DNA from: Gammaproteobacteria bacterium
GTDB taxonomy: Bacteria; Gemmatimonadota; Gemmatimonadetes; Longimicrobiales; Gaopeijiaceae
Assembly (NCBI GenBank): GCA_028819075.1
Contig: JAPPMM010000002.1
Coordinates: forward strand, 1 to 64,000
Length of the DNA: 64,000 nucleotides
Direction: 5' to 3'
Within the stretch, counting starts at the first letter, position 1; each line of letters starts with the position of its first letter. Below are positions 33,666 to 43,425 of this stretch, piece by piece. A model generated the notes under the pieces. That model had not been told where the DNA came from, searched no databases, and saw only the letters and a list, made by a program, of their open reading frames with translations. A program made the position numbers and the translations under genes.

Positions 33666-36410
33666 ATGTCCCGTCCCACTCTCCTCATTGTGTTCCTCGC
33701 GTCCTTGGGACTGCTGGTCGCGGGGTGCAAAGGAGAGTACGACCCGACCCTGCCTCCGGAAGGCGCAACGACCCTTGCGGTCACACCGGAGACCCATGAA
33801 CAGGCGGCGTTGGGTGCGACGGTCCAACTCACTGATCGTGAAATCCTGGAGATCTTCTATCACGCCACGGACGGGCCGAACTGGGCCAACAGCACCAATT
33901 GGTTGACGGATGCCCCTCTCGGGGAGTGGTACGGCGTTAAGACCGATGAGCAAGGCCGGGTCCAGAGGCTGCGCATCGGCTGGAACAACCTCTCTGGCTC
34001 CATCCCACCAGAACTGGGCGACCTATCGCACCTGACACAGCTACGCATCCGTGCAAACGATCTTTCGGGCGGCCCGATTCCACCCGAGCTTGGCAACCTC
34101 GCCAACCTGACAGAGTTGTGGCTCAACGGCCTCTCCAGCCCAATCCCGGCTGAACTCGGCAACCTCGCCAATCTGACGGACTTGTCCCTGAGGGGCCTGT
34201 CAGGCCGGATTCCACCCGAGCTTGGCAACCTGTCACGCTTGACGTGGCTGGACCTCGTAGGAAACGATCTCTCGGACGGCCCAATTCCCCCCGAACTTGG
34301 ACGCCTGTCGAACCTGACGCGTTTGCGCCTGAGTGGCTTTTGGGATTCGATCCCGTCCGAAATCAGCAACCTTGCCAACCTGAGAGAGTTGCGGCTCGGC
34401 CGGCTGACTGACTCGATCCCATCCGAGTTGGGCAATCTGTCGAGCCTGACAGACTTGTTTCTCAACGGAATGACCGGCCCAATCCCGCCTGAACTCGGCA
34501 ACCTCGCCAGCCTCAGGAGGCTTTGGCTTCAGGAGAACCACTTCTCCAGTCCGCTTCCTCCCGAGTTGGGCAACCTCGGCAACCTGCATACCCTGTATAT
34601 CCAAGCGAACGATCTGAAGGGTCCGATTCCGCCCGAACTCGGCAGCCTCACCAAACTGGAGACCCTGTGGCTTGAGGACAACGATCTGTCCGGGCCGGTG
34701 CCCGCTAATCTGAGCGGGATGTCAGACCTGCGCCATCTGGTCCTCACCGACAACCCGGGAATGGCCGGACCTCTGCCGGTCGAGATCACCGAGATACGCT
34801 GGCTTCAGACGCTCATGGCCGGGGGCACAGGTCTGTGCGCCCCAGCAGATCCTGGCTTTCGTAGATGGCTGCGGGCACGTGAGTCAAGCAGGATCAAGCC
34901 CTGCACTAACGGAAACTCGTCCGCGTACCTCGTACAAGCCATCCAGTCCCGGGAGTTCCCCGTCCCGCTGGTCGCGGGAAAGAGAGCGATGCTACGTGTG
35001 TTTCCCACCGCGACGCAGATCACCGACGTAGGCATTCCAAGTGTCGAAGCCCACTTCTTCCATGAAGGTCGCAAGACCTTCGTGATGTACATTCCGGGCA
35101 AGTCCGAGCCAATCCCCATGCGGGTGGATGAGGACTCCTTTGCCAAGTCTGCCAACGCTGAGATTCCGGGTGACATCATCCAACCCGGCCTCGAAATGGT
35201 GATCGAGATCGATCCCGACGGGACACTTGATTCGGAGCTTCTGGCGGCAACACGGATTCCTGAGACGGGGCGCTTGCCCGTCGAGGTACATGACATGGCC
35301 CTCTTCGACCTTAGGCTCATCCCGTTTGTATGGACCGAGACCCACGATTCCTCGAGGGTGGAACTGATCAGGGCCATCGCGGCCGATCCTGAGAATCACG
35401 AGACGCTCCGACCCGCCCGAACGTTGTTGCCGATTGGTGACATCAGGGTGACCGCCCATGAGCCCGTCCTGAGTTCAAGTAGCGACGCCCAAAGCCTGCT
35501 TCGCGAGACGATTGCCATTCGCTCCATGGAATCGGGCGAGGAGGGGGTCAGGTCCAGATACTACATGGGCATCCTGCCCCCGGGGTATTCGGGATACTCT
35601 TCTGGAGTCGCGTTGCTCGGCGGCAAGGAGAGCGTCTCCTCAGCCAATCCGCACACGATTGCGCACGAGCTCGGCCACAACCTGAGCTTGGGCCACGCGG
35701 CATGCGGTAGAGGTGCCGGGGGGCTCGACGCTGGGTATCCCTACCCTGACGGAAAGATCGGCGCTCGGGGCTACGACTTCGGTAGCGGCACGGTCGTGCC
35801 CCCTTCCCACAAGGATTTGATGTCTTATTGCGGTCCAACCTGGATCAGCGACTACCATTTCACGAAGGCGCTCTACAACCGCCCGAGCACCACGATTGAT
35901 GCGGTGACGGCGTCTGCCCCCTCTGCTACTGCAACCAAGTCCATCCTCCTGTGGGGAGGAACCGACGCCGACGGAGTGCCGTTTCTTGAGCCCACCTTCC
36001 TGGTTGATGCGCAACCCGCGCTGCCCACCGCTGGAGGCGCGTACCGCATCAGCGGCCGGGCTGGAGCCGATGGGACTGAGTTGTTCTCCTTCACCTTCGA
36101 CATGCCTGAGATCTCCGATGGCGATGGTGGCTCCAGCTTCGCGTTCGTGTTGCCCAGGCAGGACGCGTGGGAGGGCGATCTTGGCAGTATCACCCTCGCC
36201 GGGCCCGTAGGATCGTTCACGCTGGACAGAGACACCGACATGCCCATGACGATTCTGCGCGACCGGCGAACTGGGCAGGTGAGGGGGTTCCTGCGCGATC
36301 CACCACCCTCGACTCAAGCCGCTGCGGATGCGACGGATTCGGTCAGCCGCTCGACCGGGCTGGAGATGCTGTTCAGCCGTGGGATTCCAAGCCGAGAGGC
36401 TTGGCACTAA
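33666..36410 (+). CDS. Lipoprotein: plant-type leucine-rich repeats fused to a metzincin protease
   Basis: A 914-residue exported protein with lipobox LLVAGC (Cys about 20), so it is probably anchored at the cell surface. An N-terminal segment with FYHATDGPNWANSTNW, the conserved cap of plant-type LRR proteins, precedes about 13 repeats of the form IPPELGNLxxLTxLxL (residues about 85-400). After a linker comes a zinc protease: HELGHNLSLGH near residue 670 gives three His ligands (HExxHxxxxxH), with the Met-turn DLMSYCG about 50 residues later, a metzincin signature. The Gly usual at position 8 of the long motif is Ser here. The C-terminal 200 residues are beta-rich. It could be a surface protease guided by the LRR domain; a role in recognition of other cells is inferred. 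Confidence 0.8.
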   Translation: MSRPTLLIVFLASLGLLVAGCKGEYDPTLPPEGATTLAVTPETHEQAALGATVQLTDREILEIFYHATDGPNWANSTNWLTDAPLGEWYGVKTDEQGRVQRLRIGWNNLSGSIPPELGDLSHLTQLRIRANDLSGGPIPPELGNLANLTELWLNGLSSPIPAELGNLANLTDLSLRGLSGRIPPELGNLSRLTWLDLVGNDLSDGPIPPELGRLSNLTRLRLSGFWDSIPSEISNLANLRELRLGRLTDSIPSELGNLSSLTDLFLNGMTGPIPPELGNLASLRRLWLQENHFSSPLPPELGNLGNLHTLYIQANDLKGPIPPELGSLTKLETLWLEDNDLSGPVPANLSGMSDLRHLVLTDNPGMAGPLPVEITEIRWLQTLMAGGTGLCAPADPGFRRWLRARESSRIKPCTNGNSSAYLVQAIQSREFPVPLVAGKRAMLRVFPTATQITDVGIPSVEAHFFHEGRKTFVMYIPGKSEPIPMRVDEDSFAKSANAEIPGDIIQPGLEMVIEIDPDGTLDSELLAATRIPETGRLPVEVHDMALFDLRLIPFVWTETHDSSRVELIRAIAADPENHETLRPARTLLPIGDIRVTAHEPVLSSSSDAQSLLRETIAIRSMESGEEGVRSRYYMGILPPGYSGYSSGVALLGGKESVSSANPHTIAHELGHNLSLGHAACGRGAGGLDAGYPYPDGKIGARGYDFGSGTVVPPSHKDLMSYCGPTWISDYHFTKALYNRPSTTIDAVTASAPSATATKSILLWGGTDADGVPFLEPTFLVDAQPALPTAGGAYRISGRAGADGTELFSFTFDMPEISDGDGGSSFAFVLPRQDAWEGDLGSITLAGPVGSFTLDRDTDMPMTILRDRRTGQVRGFLRDPPPSTQAAADATDSVSRSTGLEMLFSRGIPSREAWH

Positions 36411-36538
36411 CGCCGAACAGGGAAATGCGGGTGCCCCGGTGGCCACCGAGGACACCCGCCAGAAACCCAACTGTTGTAGAACGGTAGTCATCCGACAGGT
36501 TGGCTGGAGAAGGCACCGGACCGGAGGGATGAGCGCAC

Positions 36539-37511
36539 ATGGGTAAGACCAACCTTGGCCGCCTAGAACCTGTTGCACTGCGCGAGGTTTGGCCAAATGA
36601 AGAGAAGGACTTCACTCCTTGGCTGGCAGAGCAGGAAAACCTGGGGATCCTAGCTGACGCCTTGGGAATGTCCTTGGAGTTTGTAGCGCGAGAGGAAAAG
36701 GTGGGTCCGTATTCGGCCGATGTCCTCTGCCGGGATCCGAGCGACCAGACCATGGTGGTGGTGGAGAATCAGCTGGGCCAGACGGATCACGACCACCTGG
36801 GCAAACTTCTGACCTATGCCTCCCATTTCAACGCCCGGGTGGTGGTGTGGGTCGCCAGAACATTCACGGATCAGCACCGAGCCGCGCTGGACTGGCTCAA
36901 CGAAGTGTCCGAAACCGGTACTCGGTTCTTCGGTCTGGAGATCGAGCTTTGGCGAATCGGGGAATCGGCACCGGCGCCGAAGCTCAACGTCGTCACCAGG
37001 CCGAACGACTGGACGAAGGAGGGTGTGGATAAGGGAGCGCTGACGGACACCCAACGGATTCAACTTCGCTTCTGGGAGGGCTTCGCGGAGTTCGTCTCCC
37101 GAAAGGGCAAGATCGTAACCAAGACTCACGCGCCTCGGCCTCAGAGCTGGCTGGGAGTGGCCGGAGTCGGACGGGGCGGCTTCTTCCTGTACGGTGTCAT
37201 GTCCACATGGACGGAGGCTGGCGGTCACGAACTGAGGGCGGAACTACAAATCACCGGTTCAAGAAAGCGATCACTACTTCGATCTGCTGCACGTCGACCG
37301 ACAGGTAATCGAGAAAGAGCACGAGTTCGATGAAGCGCTGGAATGGTACAATCCCACCGGTGTCCAGCAGCGGAGGGTCTACTGGCGTCTCGCGACCGAC
37401 TTTGGGGATCCTGACCAGCGTATCGAGCAGTACCGCTGGCTCCTTGCCAGGGTGGAAGCGCTCCACGCCATCCTCGCGCCTCGAGTCAAGGCGCTTCCGA
37501 TGCCGGACTAG
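36539..37511 (+). pseudogene. DUF4268-domain nuclease-like gene, frameshifted
   Basis: The N-terminal frame reads a PD-(D/E)XK-like core (VGPYSADVLC, then MVVVENQLGQTDHDHLGKLL, where E-x-Q is typical), which occurs before DUF4268. Near 37250 the frame shifts by one, and the DUF4268 C-terminus continues in the next frame: DHYFDLLHVDRQVIEKEHEF and QRIEQYRWLLARVEALHAIL up to a stop at 37511. Without the shift the product would be about 324 residues, the family length. It could be an assembly error, a real inactivation, or rarely programmed shifting. It lies 226 bp upstream of the type I restriction genes, a usual place for DUF4268 proteins. Confidence 0.72.
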
Positions 37512-37737
37512 CCAGCGGCTCGGAAGGCGCTCTCTGTAGAACTCCCCATGAACCCCACTTGGGTACCGTCCGGCTTGCGTGCGACGGCCGATTGGCCAAG
37601 AATCAGCCGGCCACTAGCCGAGTGGGTCTCGCGGTGGAGCAATACCAGCGACTGAAGCCGATCGAGGCCGCTGAGACGGGCTAGGAGACGGAGGAACGGA
37701 AGGTGACACCGAACGGAACGGAAGACTGCTGAGCGGA

Positions 37738-40098
37738 ATGGACAAGCGAGGCCTCTCGGAACGCGACATCTGCACGAAGTTCATCACTCCCGCCCTCCGC
37801 GGGGCCGGATGGGACGAGATGTCACAGCTTCGCGAGGAGGTAACGTTCACTGCTGGCCGCATCGTGGTGCGCGGCAAGCTGGTGACGCGCCGCAGGCGGA
37901 AACGGGCCGACTACATCCTCTCCGTCAAGCCGAACATCCCGGTCGCGGTGATCGAGGCCAAGGATAACAACCACGGCGTCGGCGACGGCATGCAGCAGGC
38001 GCTGGACTACGCTGAGACGCTGCACATCCCCTTCGCGTTCTCCTCGAACGGCGACGGCTTCGTATTCCACGACCGCACGGGAGGCAGCAACCCCATTGAG
38101 ACCAACTTGACGCTCGATGGTTTTCCATCGCCGGACCATCTGTGGGAGCGCTACCGGACCTGGAAGGGACTTACGCCGGAAGCCGAGGACACCGTACTAC
38201 AGGACTACTTCGAGGACGGCGGCGGCAAGACACCGCGCTACTACCAGGTCAACGCCGTGAACGCGGCCGTCGAGGCCATCGCCAAGGGGCAGAACCGCAT
38301 CTTGCTGGTCATGGCCACGGGCACGGGCAAGACGTTCACCGCTTTCCAGATCATCTGGCGGCTGTGGAAGGCAGGACGTAAGAAGCGCATCCTGTTCCTT
38401 GCCGACCGGAACGTCCTCGTCGACCAGACGATGGCGAACGACTTCCGGCCGTTCGGGGGCGCGATGACCAAACTGTCGCGCCGCATCGACACCTCCTACG
38501 AGGTCTACCTCGGCCTCTATCAAGCGATCACCGGGCCCGAGGAGCACCAGAAGGCCGACAAGAAGCTCTCGCCCGGCTTCTTCGACCTGATCGTGATCGA
38601 CGAGTGCCACCGGGGCAGTGCCGCAGCCGATTCAGCGTGGCGTGAGATCCTCAAGTACTTCTCCGCCGCGACGCAGATCGGGCTCACCGCCACGCCGAAG
38701 GAGACCAAGTACGTCTCGAACATCGCCTACTTCGGGAAACCCGTGTTCTCCTACTCCCTGAAGCAGGGAATCAGCGATGGATTTCTCGCGCCCTACAAGG
38801 TGGTCAAGGTTCACATCGACCGGGACATCGAAGGCTGGCGTCCCACAAAGGGCCAGCTTGCCCGCGATGGCAAGCCGGTGGATGATCGCAACTACACCGT
38901 CAGAGAGTTCGACCGCACGCTGGTCATCGACGGTCGCACCAAGGCAGTTGCGGAGAAGATCACGGCGTTCCTGCGGGAGAGCGGCGACCGCTTCCAGAAA
39001 GCCATCATCTTCTGCGTCGATCAGGAGCACGCCGCCCGGATGCGCCAAGCACTGGTCAACGAGAATGCGGATCTCGTCCAACGGAACGCTCGGTACGTCA
39101 TGCGGATCACGGGCGAAGACGAGACCGGAAAGAACCAACTCGGGAACTTCATCGACCCGGAATCGCCCTACCCAGTCCTCGTCACCACGTCGCGGCTGCT
39201 ATCGACCGGCGTGGATGTCCAAACGTGCCGACTGATCGTGATCGACCGGGTGGTCGGAACGATGACCGAGTTCAAGCAGATCGTCGGCCGGGGCACCCGC
39301 GTGCACGAGGACACGGGAAAGTTCTACTTCACGCTCATCGACTTCCGGAAGGCCTCCAGTCTTTTTGCGGATCCCGGATTCGACGGCGAGCCGGAGCAGA
39401 TCTACGAGCCCGGACCAAACGATCCCGTTCTCCCGCCCGATCCGCCACCGAATGGGCCGAACGGACCCGGCAACGGCGAGATCATTGATGGCCCCGATCC
39501 GCCTCGACCACTCCCTCCGAAGACCGGCCCGCAGGAGAAGATCTATGTCGATGGCATCGAAGCCACCGTTGTCGCCGAGCGGGTCGAGTATCTCGACGGG
39601 AAGGGCAAACTCATCACGGAAACGCTCCGCGACTTCACACGCCGGGCGCTGCGGAAGCGTTTCGCAGGCCTTGATGACTTCCTGAATCGTTGGAACGGCG
39701 AGGAGCGCAAGCAGGCGATCATCGACGAGATGGAGTCCGAGGGCCTTCGGTTGGACGTGATCGTCGAGGAGCTGGGGAACGATCTCGACCCCTTCGATCT
39801 CATCTGTCATGTCGCTTTCGACGCCCCACCGCTGACCCGCCGCGAGCGGGCCGCGAACGTTAGGAAACGGGGCGTGTTCACCAAGTACGCGGGTAAAGCC
39901 CGTGCGGTGCTCGATGCGCTGCTCGACAAGTACGCCGACGAGGGCGTCCTCAATCTGGACGACGCGAAAGTGCTCCGGATACCGCCGCTCGACAGCCTTG
40001 GCACGCCGCTCGAACTTGTTCGCGCCTTCGGTGGCAAACCGGGCTTCGAGCGGGCCGTCCACCATCTTCAATCCGAACTCTACCGGGAGAGCGCCTGA
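37738..40098 (+). CDS. hsdR: Type I restriction enzyme, R subunit
   Basis: A 786-residue motor-nuclease subunit of the EcoEI-like type. The N-terminal nuclease part has ADYILSVKPNIPVAVIEAKD with the D and E-x-K residues. The helicase part follows: Walker A ATGTGKTFT (about residue 200), DECHRG Walker B (about 287), GLTATP, and VTTSRLLSTGVDVQ and QIVGRGTR as motifs V/VI. The C-terminal EcoEI_R_C-like region ends near the stop. It cuts unmodified DNA after translocation. It is the first gene of hsdR-M-S, with hsdM beginning 4 bp later. Length and motifs look intact. Confidence 0.93.
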   Translation: MDKRGLSERDICTKFITPALRGAGWDEMSQLREEVTFTAGRIVVRGKLVTRRRRKRADYILSVKPNIPVAVIEAKDNNHGVGDGMQQALDYAETLHIPFAFSSNGDGFVFHDRTGGSNPIETNLTLDGFPSPDHLWERYRTWKGLTPEAEDTVLQDYFEDGGGKTPRYYQVNAVNAAVEAIAKGQNRILLVMATGTGKTFTAFQIIWRLWKAGRKKRILFLADRNVLVDQTMANDFRPFGGAMTKLSRRIDTSYEVYLGLYQAITGPEEHQKADKKLSPGFFDLIVIDECHRGSAAADSAWREILKYFSAATQIGLTATPKETKYVSNIAYFGKPVFSYSLKQGISDGFLAPYKVVKVHIDRDIEGWRPTKGQLARDGKPVDDRNYTVREFDRTLVIDGRTKAVAEKITAFLRESGDRFQKAIIFCVDQEHAARMRQALVNENADLVQRNARYVMRITGEDETGKNQLGNFIDPESPYPVLVTTSRLLSTGVDVQTCRLIVIDRVVGTMTEFKQIVGRGTRVHEDTGKFYFTLIDFRKASSLFADPGFDGEPEQIYEPGPNDPVLPPDPPPNGPNGPGNGEIIDGPDPPRPLPPKTGPQEKIYVDGIEATVVAERVEYLDGKGKLITETLRDFTRRALRKRFAGLDDFLNRWNGEERKQAIIDEMESEGLRLDVIVEELGNDLDPFDLICHVAFDAPPLTRRERAANVRKRGVFTKYAGKARAVLDALLDKYADEGVLNLDDAKVLRIPPLDSLGTPLELVRAFGGKPGFERAVHHLQSELYRESA

Positions 40099-40101
40099 GA
40101 G

Positions 40102-41277
40102 ATGGCCGTCGGCACGCTCGTCAAGTCCATTCAGAACATCATGCGCCAGGATGTGGGCGTCGATGGCGACGCCCAACGCATGAGCCAATTGTGCTGGATG
40201 TTCTTCCTCAAGATCATCGACGACCAGGACCAGGAACTCGAGACCTTCACGGACGGCTACCGCTCGCCGGTCCCGCCCCCTTTGCGGTGGCGGAACTGGG
40301 CCGCCGATCCGGAGGGCATCACGGGTGATGATCTCCTCGATTTCGTCAACGGCGACCTCTTTCCCCGCCTCAAGGAACTCCCGGCCCGGTCCGGCCCTCG
40401 CGCGACTGTCGTGCGTGATGTGTTCGCTGACGCCTACAACTACATGAAGTCGGGCCAGCTGCTGCGGCAGATCATCAACAAGATCAATGGGATCGACTTC
40501 AACAACCTCGCCGACCGGCAGCACTTCGGCGACATCTACGAACAGATGCTCAACGACCTGCAATCGGCCGGCAACGCGGGCGAATACTACACGCCGCGCG
40601 CCGTAACCTCGTTCATGGCTCGGATGATCGACCCCAAGCCGGGTGAGACCGTTCTCGATCCGGCGTGCGGCACTGGAGGGTTTCTGACCTGCGCCATCCG
40701 CCACATGATCGACCATCATGTGAAGCGCCCGGAGGACCGGGCGCAGATGCAGGCCTCCCTGCGCGCGGTTGAGAAGAAGCCGCTGCCGCACATGCTCGCC
40801 GTCACCAACATGCTGCTGCACGGAATCGAGGACCCGTCGTTCCTGAGACACGACAACACGTTGGCCCGACCCTACGTCTCGTGGGGGCGCGATGATCGCG
40901 TGGATATCGTGCTCACCAATCCGCCGTTCGGCGGCAAGGAGGCGGACGGCATCGAGGCGAACTTTCCGCCGCACTTCCGGACGCGCGAGACGGCGGATCT
41001 GTTCTTGGCACTCATCATCCGACTACTCAAGCCGGGAGGCCGGGCCGCAGTGGTCCTTCCCGATGGCTCCCTGTTTGGCGAGGGCGTCAAGACCCGACTG
41101 AAACAGCACCTGATGGAGGAGTGCAACCTCCACACCATCGTGCGCCTGCCCAACTCCGTGTTCCGCCCCTACGCCTCGATCGGGACGAACCTGCTTTTCT
41201 TCGAAAAAGGGGAACCGACGAGGGAAGTCTGGTTCTGGGAGCATCTCGTGCCGGAGGGTCAGAGGCGTATTCCATGA
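40102..41277 (+). CDS. hsdM: Type I restriction system methylase, M subunit, main part
   Basis: A 391-residue N6-adenine methylase. The helical HsdM_N domain (residues 1-135) is followed by the SAM motif VLDPACGTGGF near residue 192 and the catalytic NPPFGG (N/D-P-P-F) near 272. The protein ends in VPEGQRRIP, where related HsdM proteins continue AYSMTKPI. That continuation is present in the next frame, so a one-base deletion near 41262 has cut the last 95 residues from the main frame. The stop overlaps the ATG of the second piece (ATGA), so both parts may be made separately. Confidence 0.9.
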   Translation: MAVGTLVKSIQNIMRQDVGVDGDAQRMSQLCWMFFLKIIDDQDQELETFTDGYRSPVPPPLRWRNWAADPEGITGDDLLDFVNGDLFPRLKELPARSGPRATVVRDVFADAYNYMKSGQLLRQIINKINGIDFNNLADRQHFGDIYEQMLNDLQSAGNAGEYYTPRAVTSFMARMIDPKPGETVLDPACGTGGFLTCAIRHMIDHHVKRPEDRAQMQASLRAVEKKPLPHMLAVTNMLLHGIEDPSFLRHDNTLARPYVSWGRDDRVDIVLTNPPFGGKEADGIEANFPPHFRTRETADLFLALIIRLLKPGGRAAVVLPDGSLFGEGVKTRLKQHLMEECNLHTIVRLPNSVFRPYASIGTNLLFFEKGEPTREVWFWEHLVPEGQRRIP

Positions 41278-41552
41278 CACGGCCGATTCGGGTGGAGCAT
41301 CTCAACGACTGCGCCGAGTGGTGGGGCGGAGCAGAGCGCGAGGGCCGAGAGGAGGGTGGCCGCGCTTGGAGGGTTACCGCCGACGAGGTCAAGGCGCGCG
41401 GCTACAACCTCGACATCAAGAATCCTCATACCGTGGAAGCGGATCTAGGCGATCCCGAGGCGCTTCTGGTGAGACTGAACAGTGCCGAAGCCGAGGTGGT
41501 CTCGGTTCGAGACCAGTTGAAGGAGATCCTTGCCGACGCGCTACTTCGATGA
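41274..41552 (+). CDS. C-terminal part of HsdM in a separate frame
   Basis: A 92-residue piece, MTRPIRVEHLNDCAEWWGG then RAWRVTADEVKARGYNLDIKNPHT and VSVRDQLKEILADALL, matches the C-terminus of HsdM, which contacts HsdS. Its ATG at 41274 overlaps the stop of the main part by ATGA, and its own stop overlaps hsdS by ATGA. If translated by coupling, the two parts could form a split methylase; otherwise the M subunit lacks its C-terminal helix. A missing base in assembly is the dull alternative. Confidence 0.8.
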   Translation: MTRPIRVEHLNDCAEWWGGAEREGREEGGRAWRVTADEVKARGYNLDIKNPHTVEADLGDPEALLVRLNSAEAEVVSVRDQLKEILADALLR

Positions 41553-43351
41553 ACGCCGAGCGGCTCCTCGTACTCTACGACCGCGTGGTGGACGCGCCGG
41601 ACGCCATCGACCGCATGCGCCGGTTCGTGCTTGATCTAGCCGTGCGGGGAAAGCTGGTGGAACAGGATCCGGCGGATGAACCGGCGTCGAAACTGCTGAA
41701 GCGGATCGCTGCCGAAAAGGCGCGGCGGACAAACGCAGCCAGGACGCGCAGGAAGAAGGCTGTTCATCCGCAGATGGCTCCCGCACCATTCGATTTGCCT
41801 CGCACATGGTGTTGGGCCTCATTGGGGGCCGTGTTTCATTACGATGCCGGAACGAAGTGTGATCCAAAGGCGCTCGACACGTCAGCTTGGCTCCTGGAGC
41901 TGCGAGACATCGAGAAAGGAACGGGTCGTCTCTTGAACCGCGTGCGAACGAGTGAGCGCGAGTCGAAGAGTACCAAGTCACGGTTCTTACCTGGCGATGT
42001 TCTCTACGGAAAGCTCCGCCCCTACCTGAATAAAGTGATTGTCGCTGATGAGACGGGCTACTCGACAACCGAAATCGTAGCCATCCGTCCGTATCTTCAA
42101 CTGTCTTCGGAATACTGCGCACTCGCACTGCGTCGCCCTGATTTCGTGGACTACGTCACGCGGCTTGGGCAAGGGACGAAGATGCCACGACTGCGCACCA
42201 AGGATGCCGTCGTCGCGCCATTCCCGCTCCCGCCGCTCGCCGAGCAGCGCCGCATTGTTGCGAAGGTAGACGAGCTTTTCGCCCTCTGCGACCGGTTGGA
42301 CGAAGCCCACGCCGCGCGCGAGGACACCCGCGACCGGCTCACCAACGCCAGCTTGGCCCGCCTGACCGCTCCCGCCACCGACGCAGCGGCATTTCGGGGT
42401 CACGCGCGGTTTGCCGTCCATGCCCTTCCCGCGCTGACCGCGCGCGCCGATCAGGTCAAGCACCTGCGGCAGACCATCCTCCGCCTCGCCGTGGGGGGGA
42501 AGCTCGTAAAGCAGGACTCGGCGGATGAGCCGGCCTCGGAGTTGCTGAAGCAGATCGCGGCAAAGAAGGCGCGGCTGTTGAAGGCTCGCAAGATCAGAAA
42601 ACGAATACTCACAGGATCGCTGTCGCCTCCCGCGGCCGCCGTCGGACTACCAAGTGGGTGGATAGCCGCAAGGTTGTCGGATGTCGTGGTTGGATTGCAG
42701 ACCGGACCGTTCGGCAGCTCACTCCACAAGAGCGACTACAAGATGGGCGGGACACCCGTCGTCAACCCCGCTTCAATACGCAATGGGAAGATCGTGCCGG
42801 TGGAAAAGATGGCCGTCGGGACCGACACCTTGGAGAGACTTGCCAACTTCAAGCTCCGTGCTGGGGACATCGTGATGGGCCGCCGGGGTGAAATGGGACG
42901 ATGTGCGGTAGTGGCTGAGGACGAGGATGGCTGGCTCTGTGGGACGGGAAGCTTGATCCTCCGTCTTTCGGACAGCGTTTGCGCAGATTACCTCGCCATG
43001 CTCATCGGATCACCCGATGTTCGGGAATACCTCCAAGGTTCTTCCGTCGGCACAACAATGCGGAACCTGAACCAATCCATCCTGTTGGCGATGAGCATCG
43101 GCCTGCCGCCCCTCGCCGAGCAGCGCCGCATCGTCGCCAAGGTCGATGCCCTCATGGCGCTGTGCGACCAGTTGGAGGCCGAGGTCCGTGGTGCCGATGG
43201 CATACGCAGTAGCCTACTCGACTCCCTTCTGCATGAGTCGCTAGCCTCCCAGGAAGCCAGCATCAATGGAACGGCCGGCGGCGGTGCGAGGGTTCGGGCA
43301 TCGCCCGCAATCAGCGATCCGGCTGGCAGAATCGGCGTTCGCCATCGCTGA
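41549..43351 (+). CDS. hsdS: Type I restriction system specificity subunit
   Basis: A 600-residue specificity protein with two target-recognition domains separated by conserved helices. The repeats MRRFVLDLAVRGKLVEQD and LRQTILRLAVGGKLVKQD are the conserved N-terminal and central helices; PLPPLAEQRRIVAKVDELFA and GLPPLAEQRRIVAKVDALMA end each TRD. TRD1 spans about residues 80-225 and TRD2 about 370-515. The near-identical repeats offer sites for recombination that would swap specificities. It overlaps the C-terminal HsdM part by ATGA. Specific sequence recognised unknown. Confidence 0.92.
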   Translation: MNAERLLVLYDRVVDAPDAIDRMRRFVLDLAVRGKLVEQDPADEPASKLLKRIAAEKARRTNAARTRRKKAVHPQMAPAPFDLPRTWCWASLGAVFHYDAGTKCDPKALDTSAWLLELRDIEKGTGRLLNRVRTSERESKSTKSRFLPGDVLYGKLRPYLNKVIVADETGYSTTEIVAIRPYLQLSSEYCALALRRPDFVDYVTRLGQGTKMPRLRTKDAVVAPFPLPPLAEQRRIVAKVDELFALCDRLDEAHAAREDTRDRLTNASLARLTAPATDAAAFRGHARFAVHALPALTARADQVKHLRQTILRLAVGGKLVKQDSADEPASELLKQIAAKKARLLKARKIRKRILTGSLSPPAAAVGLPSGWIAARLSDVVVGLQTGPFGSSLHKSDYKMGGTPVVNPASIRNGKIVPVEKMAVGTDTLERLANFKLRAGDIVMGRRGEMGRCAVVAEDEDGWLCGTGSLILRLSDSVCADYLAMLIGSPDVREYLQGSSVGTTMRNLNQSILLAMSIGLPPLAEQRRIVAKVDALMALCDQLEAEVRGADGIRSSLLDSLLHESLASQEASINGTAGGGARVRASPAISDPAGRIGVRHR

Positions 43352-43425
43352 CATGCACCAACTGAGAGCCGGATGCGGGCATTCGCCCGTGACGGTTCTT
43401 CCTGCCACCGTTCTTCGTCCCGCCC

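Noticed and set aside
37600-37690. Short Phd/YefM-like segment before hsdR (VGLAVEQYQRLKPIEAAE)
   Set aside because: Only about 20 residues resemble an antitoxin C-terminal strand; no start, no toxin. Too weak to call.
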